Shown one piece after another: positions 40,954 to 49,143 of a DNA stretch of 64,000 nucleotides; the first letter of the stretch is position 1, and each line of letters starts with the position of its first letter. The stretch comes from DATBDE01 sp045805605 (GTDB lineage Bacteria; Actinomycetota; Thermoleophilia; Solirubrobacterales; Solirubrobacteraceae), in NCBI GenBank assembly GCA_045805605.1, contig JBJMKX010000058.1, positions 13,052 through 77,051 of the forward strand, read 5' to 3'. Below the pieces are notes generated by a model. It was not told the origin of the DNA. It searched no databases and was given only the letters and a program-made list of their open reading frames with translations. The translations under genes were made by a program, and so were the position numbers.

Positions 40954-41703
40954 ATGGCGGTGATCCAGACCAACGTCGTGCCAAAGGTGCACCGGCTGGG
41001 CCACCCCGTCGTCAACTGGTACCTCGTCGAGGACGGGGAGAAGTTGACGGCGATCGACGCCGGTCTGCCCGCGTTCGCCAAGGAGCTCGAGCGCGACCTG
41101 CACGAGCTCGGCCATCGCGTCGAGGACGTCGAGGCGGTCGTGCTCACCCACTCCGACTCCGACCACACCGGCGTGGCCGCGACGCTGCGCGACGCCGGCG
41201 CCACCGTCTTCATCCATGCCTACGACCAGCCGACGCTCGAGAGCCCAGGCCCCAAGACCGGCGACGCCCGGCCGGTCGAGTTCATGCGCAACCTCTGGCA
41301 CCCGACGTTCCTGCGGACGGTCATCACCTTCACGCGGGGCGGTGCCGCGCGCCCGTCAAAGCTCGAGGGAGCGGAGCTCATCGCCGACGGCGACGTCCTC
41401 GACGTGCCCGGAAAGCCCCGGGTGATCCACACGCCGGGCCACACCCCCGGCCACTGTGCCTTCCTGTTCGAGGACCGCGGCGCGCTGTTGACCGGCGACG
41501 AGGTGGCCACGTGGAACATCGTCACCGGGCGGCGCGGTCCGCAGCTGATGCCGCACGGGACGAATGTCTCGGACGTCGAGGTGCGCTCGTCACTCGACCG
41601 CCTAGCGCCGCTTCAGGGGGTGAAGGTCGCTCTGCCCGGGCACGGCGAGCCATGGCACGGGCCGGCCGAAACGCTCGCCGAGAGGGCGCGCAGCGCGGCC
41701 TAG
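40954..41703 (+). CDS. Metallo-beta-lactamase fold hydrolase
   Basis: A 249-residue MBL-fold protein of the broad glyoxalase II-like group. The metal motif reads THSDSDHTG, an H-x-D-x-D-H variant of the usual H-x-H-x-D-H with the second His replaced by Asp. Further ligands appear in HTPGHTPGHC, LTGDEV and LPGHGEPW. Substrate unknown. ATG at 40954 is 28 bp after priA, and def follows after 10 bp, so it is in the priA-def-fmt run. Confidence 0.85.
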   Translation: MAVIQTNVVPKVHRLGHPVVNWYLVEDGEKLTAIDAGLPAFAKELERDLHELGHRVEDVEAVVLTHSDSDHTGVAATLRDAGATVFIHAYDQPTLESPGPKTGDARPVEFMRNLWHPTFLRTVITFTRGGAARPSKLEGAELIADGDVLDVPGKPRVIHTPGHTPGHCAFLFEDRGALLTGDEVATWNIVTGRRGPQLMPHGTNVSDVEVRSSLDRLAPLQGVKVALPGHGEPWHGPAETLAERARSAA

Positions 41704-41713
41704 ACTCACCGAC

Positions 41714-42310
41714 GTGAACGACGAAGCACCCGAGGTCGAGGTCCAGGACGAGGTCGCCCCCGAGGACGACCGCTTCGACGAGGAGTTCCGAGCGCGGCGC
41801 GCCGCCGCGCTGGGTCACATCCGCAAGTGGGGCGATCCTGTGCTCAAGACGCGCGCCCGCGCGGTCGACCGCTTCGACGACGCCCTCCGCGCCGAAGTCG
41901 ACTACATGCGCCGGATCATGCACGACGCCTACGGCGTCGGCCTCGCCGCCCCCCAGATCGGCACCTCGAACCGGGTGCTCGTGTACCGCGTGCAGCCGGA
42001 GTCGCCGATCGTCGCCCTCGTCAACCCCGAGATCGAGTGGACGGGGAAGGAGACCGAGATCCTCGAGGAGGGCTGCCTGTCGCTCCCCAACGTCCACGTG
42101 GACGTCGAGCGCCCCGTCCACGTGCGCACGCGGGCGGTCGACGAGCACGGCGAGACGGTGGTCGTCGAGGCCTCGGGGCTCGAGGCGCGCGTCATCCAGC
42201 ACGAGGTCGACCATCTCGACGGCGTGCTGATGATCGAGCGCTGCCGCCGCGAGCAGCGCAAGGAGGCGATCCGCATCCTGCGGGAGCAGTCCTCCGACCG
42301 CGCGGCGTAG
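41714..42310 (+). CDS. def: Peptide deformylase
   Basis: Removes the N-formyl group from nascent proteins. The 198 residues carry all three motifs: GVGLAAPQIG, EEGCLSLP with the metal Cys, and QHEVDHLDG with two His ligands and catalytic Glu. An acidic 30-residue N-terminal extension precedes the usual start. GTG at 41714. fmt follows 13 bp downstream, a common functional pairing. Confidence 0.97.
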   Translation: MNDEAPEVEVQDEVAPEDDRFDEEFRARRAAALGHIRKWGDPVLKTRARAVDRFDDALRAEVDYMRRIMHDAYGVGLAAPQIGTSNRVLVYRVQPESPIVALVNPEIEWTGKETEILEEGCLSLPNVHVDVERPVHVRTRAVDEHGETVVVEASGLEARVIQHEVDHLDGVLMIERCRREQRKEAIRILREQSSDRAA

Positions 42311-42323
42311 GGCGCACGCCCCG

Positions 42324-43214
42324 GTGCACACCGTCTTCCTCGGCACCAGCGACTTCGCCGTGGCGGTGCTGCGGCGCCTGGCGGCTTCGGCCCACCGGCC
42401 CCTGCTCGTGGTCACCCGGCCCGACCGCCCGCGCGGCCGCGGACGGCGCCTCGGGCGGCCGCCGGCGGCGGTGGCGGCGCGCGAGCTGGGCATCGAGGTC
42501 CTCCAACCCCCGAGCGTCAACGACGACGACGCCCGAGCCGCCATCGCGTCCGCGCGGCCCGAGGTGGTGTGCGTCTGCGCGTTCGGCGGCCTGATCCGCG
42601 AGCCGCTGCTCTCGGAGCACCTGATGCTCAACGTCCATCCGTCGCTGCTGCCGCGCTGGCGCGGAGCGGCGCCGGTCGAGCGGGCGATCATGGCCGGCGA
42701 CGTCGAGACGGGGGTCTCGATCATGCGCGTGGTCGAGGCGCTCGATGCCGGGCCGGTGTGCGCCCGACGCGCCGAGCCGATCCACCGCGACGACACCTAC
42801 GGCATGCTCGCACCGCGGCTGCAGCGGATCGGCGGCGACCTGCTCGTCGAGGCGCTCGACGACCGGCCGCCGTTCGCCGACCAGGACGACGCCCACGTCA
42901 CGTACGCCGAGAAGATCGCGCCCGGCGAGCGGGTGCTCGACCCGGCGCGCACGCCGGCCGAGCTCGAGCGGGTCGTGCGGGCGCTGACGCCGCACATCGG
43001 GGCCCGGATCGACCGCGACGGCGCCGAGCCGCTCGGCGTCTGCGCAGCGACCATCCGCGCCGACGTCGGGGACGTGGCGCCGGGTGAACTGTCGACGCGC
43101 GACGGCGCGCTGCTGTTCGGCGCGGCGGGCGGAGCGCTGGAGCTGCGCGAAGTCAAGCCGGCGGGCGGACGCGCGATGCCGGCCGGCGCATTCCTGCGCG
43201 GGCATGCCCTCTGA
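42324..43214 (+). CDS. fmt: Methionyl-tRNA formyltransferase
   Basis: Formylates initiator Met-tRNA using 10-formyl-THF. The 296 residues contain FLGTSDFAV, RPDRPRGRG, the catalytic stretch NVHPSLLPRWRGAAPVERAI (with Asn, His) and GVSIMRV with the following conserved Asp, plus a C-terminal OB-like domain (EVKPAGGRAMPAGAFLRG). GTG start. The stop overlaps rsmB by 11 bp. Confidence 0.96.
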   Translation: MHTVFLGTSDFAVAVLRRLAASAHRPLLVVTRPDRPRGRGRRLGRPPAAVAARELGIEVLQPPSVNDDDARAAIASARPEVVCVCAFGGLIREPLLSEHLMLNVHPSLLPRWRGAAPVERAIMAGDVETGVSIMRVVEALDAGPVCARRAEPIHRDDTYGMLAPRLQRIGGDLLVEALDDRPPFADQDDAHVTYAEKIAPGERVLDPARTPAELERVVRALTPHIGARIDRDGAEPLGVCAATIRADVGDVAPGELSTRDGALLFGAAGGALELREVKPAGGRAMPAGAFLRGHAL

Positions 43215-44520
43215 CGCCCGCCAAGTCGCCTTCACGGTCGTGCGCCGCGTCTTCGAGGACGGTGCCTACGCCGACCGCGCGCTTCCGGCCGAGGCCGACC
43301 GGGCGCGGCTGGACGCCCGTGACCGCGCCTTCGCGACCCGGCTGGCCTACGGCACGGTGCAGCGCCGGGCGACGCTCGACCATCTGCTTGCCGGCCTCGC
43401 CGACCGGCCGCCCGACCGGCTCGACCAGCCCGTGCTCGCGGCCGCACGGCTCGGGCTCTTCCAGCTCCTCTACCTCGACGGCGTCCCCGACCGTGCGGCC
43501 GTGGCCGAGAGCGTCGACCTGGCCAAGGAGGCCGCCGGCCGCGGCGCGGCCGGGCTCGTCAACGCCGTCCTGCGCCGGGCGGCGCGCGAGGACCTCCTCG
43601 GCCGGCTGAGCGACGACACACCGGCGGCCGCCGCAGTCAAGCACTCGATGCCGGAGTGGATCGCGCAGCGCTGGTGGAGCGAGCTCGGCCCCGACACCGC
43701 GCGCGCCCTGATGGCCGCGAGCAACGAGCCCGCCGAGATCGCGTTGCGCGCCAACACGCTGGTCACCGACCGCGATGCGCTCGCGGCGGCGCTTTCGGTT
43801 GCCACGCGCACCGACCCGCTCGTGCCCGAGGCGCTGGTCCTCGAAGCGCCGTTCGACCTGCGCGGCTCGCCGGAATGGGAGGCGGGCGCCGCGTGGCCGC
43901 AGTCGCGCGCGGCGATGGCGGTGTCGCGGGCGCTCAGGCCGCGCCCGGGCGAGCGCGTGCTCGACCTGTGCGCCGCCCCCGGAGGCAAGGCCACGCACCT
44001 GGCGGCGCTCGCTGCGGACCGCGGCGAGGTCGTCGCCGTCGAGCGCCACCCCGGCCGCGCGCGCACCCTGGCGGCGACCTGCACGCGCCTGCACGCCACG
44101 AGCGTGCGGGTCGACCTCGCCGACGCCGCCGAGCCGCGCGCCGACGGCCCCTTCGATCGCGTTCTCGTCGACCCGCCGTGCAGCGGGCTGGGCACGCTGG
44201 CCGCGCACCCCGACCTGCGCTGGCGCGTCTCGCCGAACAGCGCGGACGAGCTTGCCGCCCTGCAGGCCCAGATCCTCGCCGCCGCGGCGGCGGCGACGGC
44301 ACCAGGGGGGACGCTTGTCTATGCCACCTGCACCATCAGCGCGCAGGAGAACGAGCGCGTGGTGGAGAACCTCCTGGGCTCGACCACCGATTTCGACGTC
44401 GACGACCTGCGTGACGACTTCCCGGCATGGCACCATCCCACTGAGGAGCGCTTTGCATTGACCCTTCCCTCCCGCGATCGCACCGCCGGCTTCTTCGTCG
44501 CGCGCCTCCGGCGCCGATGA
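43204..44520 (+). CDS. rsmB: 16S rRNA (cytosine-967-C5)-methyltransferase RsmB (Sun/Fmu)
   Basis: Methylates C967 of 16S rRNA. The 438 residues begin with a NusB-like RNA-binding domain (MPSDARQVAFTVVRRVF..., about 1-140) and continue with the methyltransferase: LDLCAAPGGKATHL for SAM, DPPCSGLGTL and YATCTISAQENE carrying the two catalytic Cys. ATG at 43204 lies within the end of fmt; the stop overlaps the zinc-ribbon gene by 4 bp. fmt-rsmB-rpe is conserved in actinobacteria. Confidence 0.96.
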   Translation: MPSDARQVAFTVVRRVFEDGAYADRALPAEADRARLDARDRAFATRLAYGTVQRRATLDHLLAGLADRPPDRLDQPVLAAARLGLFQLLYLDGVPDRAAVAESVDLAKEAAGRGAAGLVNAVLRRAAREDLLGRLSDDTPAAAAVKHSMPEWIAQRWWSELGPDTARALMAASNEPAEIALRANTLVTDRDALAAALSVATRTDPLVPEALVLEAPFDLRGSPEWEAGAAWPQSRAAMAVSRALRPRPGERVLDLCAAPGGKATHLAALAADRGEVVAVERHPGRARTLAATCTRLHATSVRVDLADAAEPRADGPFDRVLVDPPCSGLGTLAAHPDLRWRVSPNSADELAALQAQILAAAAAATAPGGTLVYATCTISAQENERVVENLLGSTTDFDVDDLRDDFPAWHHPTEERFALTLPSRDRTAGFFVARLRRR

Positions 44521-44759
44521 GCGCCCCCGGGTCCTCCGACCCCGAAGTCGATCTCGGGCCCGCGTGCCCCGAGTGCGGCGAGCCGTGGCTGCGACCTACG
44601 AACATCCCCGGCCGCTACCGGTGCGCGTACTGCCTGAGCCGGTTCGAGCTGACCTCGGTGTGCCCCGACTGCGGCGAGCACTCGACGATCGTCCGCATGG
44701 CGTCGACGGCGGTGCTCAAGTGCAACAACTGCGGCGGCAGCATGCTGCGGCGTCTGTGA
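44517..44759 (+). CDS. Small double zinc-ribbon protein
   Basis: An 80-residue protein with four Cys pairs: CPECGEPW, CAYC, CPDCGEH and CNNCGG, consistent with two zinc ribbons. No enzymatic domain is present. It overlaps rsmB and rpe by 4 bp on each side. It could bind RNA or ribosomes, or act as an adaptor; function is unknown. Confidence 0.8.
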   Translation: MSAPGSSDPEVDLGPACPECGEPWLRPTNIPGRYRCAYCLSRFELTSVCPDCGEHSTIVRMASTAVLKCNNCGGSMLRRL

Positions 44760-45433
44760 AGGCCTATCCCGAGGGCGTGCGCGTCGCGCCCAGCATCCTC
44801 TCGGCCGACTTCGCCCGGCTGGGCGAGCGGGTCGAAGAGGTCATCGGGGCGGGCGCGCGCGTCATCCACGTCGACGTCATGGACGGGCACTTCGTCCCTC
44901 CGATCACCATCGGCCCGCTGATCGTCGAGGCGCTGCGCGAGCAGGTGCACGGGGCCGGCGGCTGGTTGGACGTCCACCTGATGATCGAGCGGCCCGAGCA
45001 GCAGCTGGAGGCGTTTGCCAGGGCGGGCGCCGACTCGATCACCGTGCACTTCGAGGCCACGGCGCACGTGCACTACGCGGTGCAGCAGGTGCACGAACAC
45101 GGGTGCCGCGCCGGGGTGGCGATCACCCCCTCCACGCCGGCGGACGCGCTGGCCGAGCTGCTCGACGACCTCGATCTCGCCCTGTGCATGTCGGTCAACC
45201 CGGGGTGGGGCGGCCAGCCGTTCATCGAGCACTCGTTCGACAAGCTGCAGCGGCTGCGGGCGCTGCTGCCCGATCGCGTGCGGCTCGAAGTCGACGGCGG
45301 GGTCAACGCCGCGACCGCGAAAGCGGTGGTCGACGCGGGCGCGGACCTGCTCGTGGCCGGGTCGGGGGTGTTCGGCGCCGAGGACGCGCCGGCCGCCTAC
45401 CGCGAGCTTGCGGAGGCCGCCGGTGCCCGCTGA
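44756..45433 (+). CDS. rpe: Ribulose-phosphate 3-epimerase
   Basis: Interconverts ribulose 5-phosphate and xylulose 5-phosphate. The 225 residues form a TIM barrel with APSILSADFARLG, HVDVMDGHFVPPITIGP (metal His and catalytic Asp), VHLMIERP, MSVNPGWGGQPFI and EVDGGVNAATA. GTG at 44756 overlaps the zinc-ribbon stop; longer frames upstream are shadows of that gene. It complements zwf in the pentose phosphate pathway. Confidence 0.97.
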   Translation: MKAYPEGVRVAPSILSADFARLGERVEEVIGAGARVIHVDVMDGHFVPPITIGPLIVEALREQVHGAGGWLDVHLMIERPEQQLEAFARAGADSITVHFEATAHVHYAVQQVHEHGCRAGVAITPSTPADALAELLDDLDLALCMSVNPGWGGQPFIEHSFDKLQRLRALLPDRVRLEVDGGVNAATAKAVVDAGADLLVAGSGVFGAEDAPAAYRELAEAAGAR

Positions 45434-45506
45434 AGCTCGCCGATTGAGCGCCAACCGGCTGGGTAGTGCCGGGGCTTTGTCGTTCCACCTACCGACAGGA
45501 GAACCT

Positions 45507-45977
45507 GTGAAACGGATTCTCTCCGTCGGCGTGATCGCCGTACTGGCTCTGGTGCTGGTGCCCGGTGCTGCGTCGGCGAAGACCTTACGGACCAAGCTCA
45601 AGGGACAGCCCTTCGGCCCCTACGAGCTCGCGCCGCGGTTTTCCGCCAATGCCTCGCTGAAGACGGGGCGCAACGCGAAGCTGACCGTGAGCGTGAAGAA
45701 GCACATCAAGGGCGAGTACAAGATCCAGTTGCGCAAGGCCCGTGCGCGCAAGCAGCCCTGCAAGACCCGCAGCGGCAAGAGCGGCAAGGGCGCCGTCAAG
45801 CGGGGCCTGCACGGCTGGCACTACCAGCCGCTGATCGTCGACAACTCGGGGAAGGGCAAGGCGACCGGGACCGCGAGGCGCTTTCGCGCCAGCCGGCGCG
45901 CGGTCTACTACGTCGTGATCCTGCGCCGCAACACGCCCACCATGTGTGGGGTGATTGCGGGGCATCCGCGGAAGTAA
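45507..45977 (+). CDS. Secreted basic protein of unknown function
   Basis: A 156-residue protein with a signal peptide (MKRILSVGVIAVLALVLVPG..., cleavage near AASA-KTL). The mature part is very rich in Lys and Arg, with two Cys residues (QPCKTRSG, PTMCGV) that could form one disulphide. A beta-rich domain is plausible (alternating LKTGRNAKLTVSVKK, YYVVILRR). GTG start behind AGGAGA. No family recognised. The dispersed 16-base repeat starts at its stop codon. Confidence 0.7.
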   Translation: MKRILSVGVIAVLALVLVPGAASAKTLRTKLKGQPFGPYELAPRFSANASLKTGRNAKLTVSVKKHIKGEYKIQLRKARARKQPCKTRSGKSGKGAVKRGLHGWHYQPLIVDNSGKGKATGTARRFRASRRAVYYVVILRRNTPTMCGVIAGHPRK

Positions 45978-46008
45978 GGCATCAGTTCTCAGGTGATGCC
46001 TGATGCCT
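45978..46008. repeat. Second copy of the TGCCTGA-type repeat, with hairpin
   Basis: The 16 bases at 45978-45993 are identical to 14600-14615, followed by TGATGCCTGATGCCTG. GGCATCA (45978-45984) pairs with TGATGCC (45994-46000). It lies between convergent genes and encodes the last six residues of the flippase on the minus strand. Likely a dispersed terminator-like repeat. Confidence 0.8.
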
Positions 46009-47350
46009 GCCGGCGGTACAGCGCGAACAACAGCCCACTCAAAATCAGAGTCGCCCCGAAGTACGCCACCTCCACCCGCAGCACCTGGTTGGAGATCGTC
46101 GGCGCCAGCACGAAGGCGACGAACAGCGCCGCCGCGAGCAGCCACGCTCCGGCGGCGACCTTCGCCTGGCGGCGCGCGAGCGCGGCCTGATTGAGCGTGC
46201 CGGCAATCAGGTGCAGACCCATTCCGAGCGCCACAACGGCCAGGCCGACGCGCCCGTAGTCGTAGTCGCCGCCGAACAGGACGTCCATCGCCCACGGCCC
46301 GATCGCGAGCAGCACGAGCGCGACGGCGCCGGCGAAGGCGGCGATCGCCAGCACGGTGATGCGGATCGCCCGCCCGAAGTCGGCGGCGCCCTGCTTGGCC
46401 TCGAGGCCGGCGAGGTGGGGCAGGAGCGAGGTCTGGATCGACTGGAACAGCTGCAGCGGCGCGCGCGCGATCAGCAGCACGTTGAACACGAAGCCGGCCA
46501 GGGCGGCGTCGGCGGCGGTGATGTCGGTCGTGATGACGGCGGCGTTGAGCAGGGTCTGCTCGGCGAGCATGATCCCCAGCACGCTGACCGCGAAGCCCAT
46601 GCCGTGGGCCATCGAGAGGCCGGAATCCGGCGCCTTGCGTCGCCGGGTGCCGTCCGGCTCGTCCACCGCCCTGCGCCGCGAGAACGCCCATGGCACAACG
46701 ACCAGCGAGACGAAGGGCGCCGCGGCGATTCCCAGCGCCACCGCCCCCTGGCCGCTCGTGATCCCGACCGCGACGGCAAGCGCGAACAGGAAGCGCGAGG
46801 TCGACTCGAGGAAGACCAGGCCGCCGTAGAGGCCGAAGCGCTCGTGCCCGGCCAGCCAGCCGCGCGCGAAGTACGAGGCGCCGTAGGCGAGCGTGCCGAC
46901 GACGAGCACCCAGTACAGCGTGCTCGACCCGTCGAAGACGTCGTCCTCGATCGGCCCCTTCAGGGCGAGCGCGACGATCGCGAACAGGAGCGCGAAGCTC
47001 GCCTGGATCGTGACCGGGACGCGATATGGGTGCTCGTGGTGGCCGCGGGCGCGGCGGTCCGCGATCGTGCGCGAGAGCAGCTGCTCGATCGGCCGGTAGA
47101 TGACCGAGATGACCACGAACATCACCGACCACAGCAGCGAGATGCCCTTGTACTCCACCTCCGACAGCACGTGCGAGGCCACCGCGAAGTACGCGAACGT
47201 GACGACGCCGGTGGTGGCGATGCCGATCGAGAGAATGCCGGCGCCGCGCCCGTAGCCGCCGCGCCGCCCGCCGGCCTCGGCGTCGAGGATGCCCTCCTCG
47301 CCTGGTCCGCTCTCGGCCGCGGCCGCGACCGACGGCGCGATCTCGGCCAT
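45989..47350 (-). CDS. Polysaccharide flippase (MATE/Wzx-like)
   Basis: Membrane transporter of 453 residues with about 12-14 hydrophobic segments (for example GIATTGVVTFAYFAVASHVL, GLAVVALGMGLHLIAGTLNQ) in the pattern of Wzx/MurJ-type lipid-linked sugar flippases. A cytoplasmic Glu/Gly-rich N terminus and a polar loop DEPDGTRRRKAPDSG near the middle are visible. Grouped on the same strand with a methyltransferase and GT2 enzyme, it probably exports a lipid-linked glycan. Its C terminus runs into the dispersed repeat. Confidence 0.85.
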   Translation of the reverse strand: MAEIAPSVAAAAESGPGEEGILDAEAGGRRGGYGRGAGILSIGIATTGVVTFAYFAVASHVLSEVEYKGISLLWSVMFVVISVIYRPIEQLLSRTIADRRARGHHEHPYRVPVTIQASFALLFAIVALALKGPIEDDVFDGSSTLYWVLVVGTLAYGASYFARGWLAGHERFGLYGGLVFLESTSRFLFALAVAVGITSGQGAVALGIAAAPFVSLVVVPWAFSRRRAVDEPDGTRRRKAPDSGLSMAHGMGFAVSVLGIMLAEQTLLNAAVITTDITAADAALAGFVFNVLLIARAPLQLFQSIQTSLLPHLAGLEAKQGAADFGRAIRITVLAIAAFAGAVALVLLAIGPWAMDVLFGGDYDYGRVGLAVVALGMGLHLIAGTLNQAALARRQAKVAAGAWLLAAALFVAFVLAPTISNQVLRVEVAYFGATLILSGLLFALYRRQASGIT

Positions 47351-47362
47351 TACGGGACCACG

Positions 47363-47998
47363 CTAATCCAGGCGGACGAGGACCATGGTCCACGGGAACG
47401 GCGAGCGCACCTCGACGGGCGTGCCCACCGTGCGCAGGAACGACACGAACGCGCGCTTGGACCAGTGGTTGAGATGTCCCGGGGTGTTGCCCCAGTCGCG
47501 CAGGTAGGCGCCGCGGGCCATGTTCAGCCCACGCCACAGCGGCTCGCGCGGGACGGAGACGAGCAGGTGGCGCCGGGCCACGCGCGCCATCTCGGCGAGG
47601 GTGTGGTCGGGCTCGGGGACGTGCTCGAGCACCTCGACGGCGCTGGCGAAGTCGAACTCGTCGTTCTCGAACGGGAGCTCCTCGGCCCTCTGGACCCGGT
47701 ACTCGAGGTTCGGGCGCCGGCGCTTCTCCCACTCGGCGTGCAGCCGAGGGTCGTCGAGGTCGATGCCGACCACGCGCGCGTCGCCGACCTTGTCCGCCCA
47801 CTGGCAGACGAGCACGCCCTCGCCGCAGCCGACATCGAGGATCGATTCCGGCCGGGCCTGGTGAAAGAGCGCGTCGAGGTCGCTGTGGAACCGGCGCATC
47901 AGCCGCTGGACGACCGGGTTGGTCGAGCCGTACTTGTCGTACGTGTTGCCGGTGACGGTGCCCGAAGCATCCGTCGTCACCGTCGGGGCGGGGCTCAT
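47363..47998 (-). CDS. Class I SAM-dependent methyltransferase (Methyltransf_11 type)
   Basis: A 211-residue methyltransferase with SILDVGCGEGVLVCQWADK for SAM binding, VVGIDLDDPRL (acidic ribose ligand), and FDFASAVEVLEHVPEPD. The C-terminal half has HLLVSVPREPLWR and GNTPGHLNHWSK, seen in enzymes of surface-glycan clusters. ATG at 47998 overlaps the GT2 stop by 4 bp. Possibly O-methylates a lipid-linked sugar. Confidence 0.82.
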   Translation of the reverse strand: MSPAPTVTTDASGTVTGNTYDKYGSTNPVVQRLMRRFHSDLDALFHQARPESILDVGCGEGVLVCQWADKVGDARVVGIDLDDPRLHAEWEKRRRPNLEYRVQRAEELPFENDEFDFASAVEVLEHVPEPDHTLAEMARVARRHLLVSVPREPLWRGLNMARGAYLRDWGNTPGHLNHWSKRAFVSFLRTVGTPVEVRSPFPWTMVLVRLD

Positions 47999-49056
47999 AC
48001 CTTGAGGGCCTCGCGGTCCTCGGTCTTGCCTGTGGCCCGCCCCGAGGCGGCGCCGGTGGTGGCGTGCTCGCCGGTGTCGTGCTTGCCGGGCTCGTAGTGG
48101 CTGGGCTTGACGTCGAGAGCGAGCTCGATGCGGCGCACGCGCTCGAAGGTGCGCTGGGAGAGCGTGCGCTGCGCGGCGAGGAGGTCGCCGATGACGCCGA
48201 GCGCGGCGAGGACGACCGCGGCGTTGAACAGCACGGCGCCGAGGATCAGCGACTGGACGTGGCCGGCGCCGCTGCCGTCGGCGATGTAGAAGTAGGCGAA
48301 GCGGCCCCAGATCACGAGCGCCACGAGCGCGACGAACCCGGCCAGCGTCATGAAGACGCGCAGCGGCTCGTACTGGGCGTAGATGCGGAAGATCGAGACG
48401 CTGTTGCGCCGCACGTAGGACCACATGGAGGGGAAGAGGCGCGACTCACGCGTCTTCGGGTTCGTCCGGATGGGGACGTGGTCGACGGCGACGAGCATCT
48501 TGCCCGCCTGGATGATCGTCTCGAGCGTGTAGGTGAACTTGGAGACGACGACCATCTGGATCGCGGCCTCGCGGTTGTAGGCGCGGAAGCCGGAGGTGGT
48601 GTCGGGGACGGTGGTCTGCGAGGCCTGGCGCACGACCCAGCTCCCGACCCGCTGCAGCGACTTCTTGAGCGGGCTGAAGTGCTCGATGTTCCTGACCTCG
48701 CGGTCGCCGACGACCATGTCGGCGTCGCCCTTGATGATCGGCTCGACGAGCTTGACGATGTCCGGGCCGTAGTACTGGTTGTCGGCGTCGGTGTTGACGA
48801 CGACGTCGGCGCCGAGCTTGAGCGACGCGTCCAGGCCGGCCTGGAAGCCGACGGCGAGCCCCTTGTTGTTGGTCAGGCGGACGATGTGGTCGACGCCGTG
48901 CTCGCGCGCCACCTCGACGGTGCGGTCGGTCGAGCCGTCGTCGACGACGAGCCACTCGACGACGTCGAAGCCGGGAACCTCGCGCGGGAGGTCGGCGAGG
49001 GTAACGGGAAGCGTCTCCTCTTCGTCGAAGCACGGGATCTGGATGATCAGCTTCAC
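47995..49056 (-). CDS. Family 2 glycosyltransferase (polyprenyl-phosphate sugar synthase type)
   Basis: A 353-residue enzyme with a cytoplasmic GT-A domain: IPCFDEEETLP, VVDDGSTDRTVEVA, the metal-binding VNTDADNQY and a SGFRAYNREA acceptor segment. Two C-terminal membrane helices (about 235-300) anchor it, as in dolichyl/polyprenyl-phosphate mannose or glucose synthases. It likely loads a sugar on polyprenyl phosphate for the divergent GT-C enzyme. First gene of a minus-strand run of three. Confidence 0.9.
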   Translation of the reverse strand: MKLIIQIPCFDEEETLPVTLADLPREVPGFDVVEWLVVDDGSTDRTVEVAREHGVDHIVRLTNNKGLAVGFQAGLDASLKLGADVVVNTDADNQYYGPDIVKLVEPIIKGDADMVVGDREVRNIEHFSPLKKSLQRVGSWVVRQASQTTVPDTTSGFRAYNREAAIQMVVVSKFTYTLETIIQAGKMLVAVDHVPIRTNPKTRESRLFPSMWSYVRRNSVSIFRIYAQYEPLRVFMTLAGFVALVALVIWGRFAYFYIADGSGAGHVQSLILGAVLFNAAVVLAALGVIGDLLAAQRTLSQRTFERVRRIELALDVKPSHYEPGKHDTGEHATTGAASGRATGKTEDREALKV

Positions 49057-49101
49057 GACCGGCCCAGGGTACTAGTCGCCCTCCCGTCTCTTACCCGTGA
49101 A

Positions 49102-49126
49102 CGCGGGTTTTCAGGGGAAGCCCGCG
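49102..49126. promoter_or_regulatory. 11-bp hairpin/dyad between divergent GT2 and GT-C genes
   Basis: CGCGGGTTTTC (49102-49112), loop AGG, GGAAGCCCGCG (49116-49126) pair over 11 bp including two G-U pairs. It sits in the 87-bp region that must hold both promoters, so it may be a shared operator or a leader stem of either mRNA. Confidence 0.45.
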
Positions 49127-49143
49127 CTCTACCATCACCCCCC

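Noticed and set aside
38160..41213. About 1000-codon minus-strand open frame opposite priA
   Set aside because: Shadow of priA in a GC-rich context; no recognisable motifs or start signals. Similar long antisense frames opposite aroF/tyrA and recG were rejected for the same reason.
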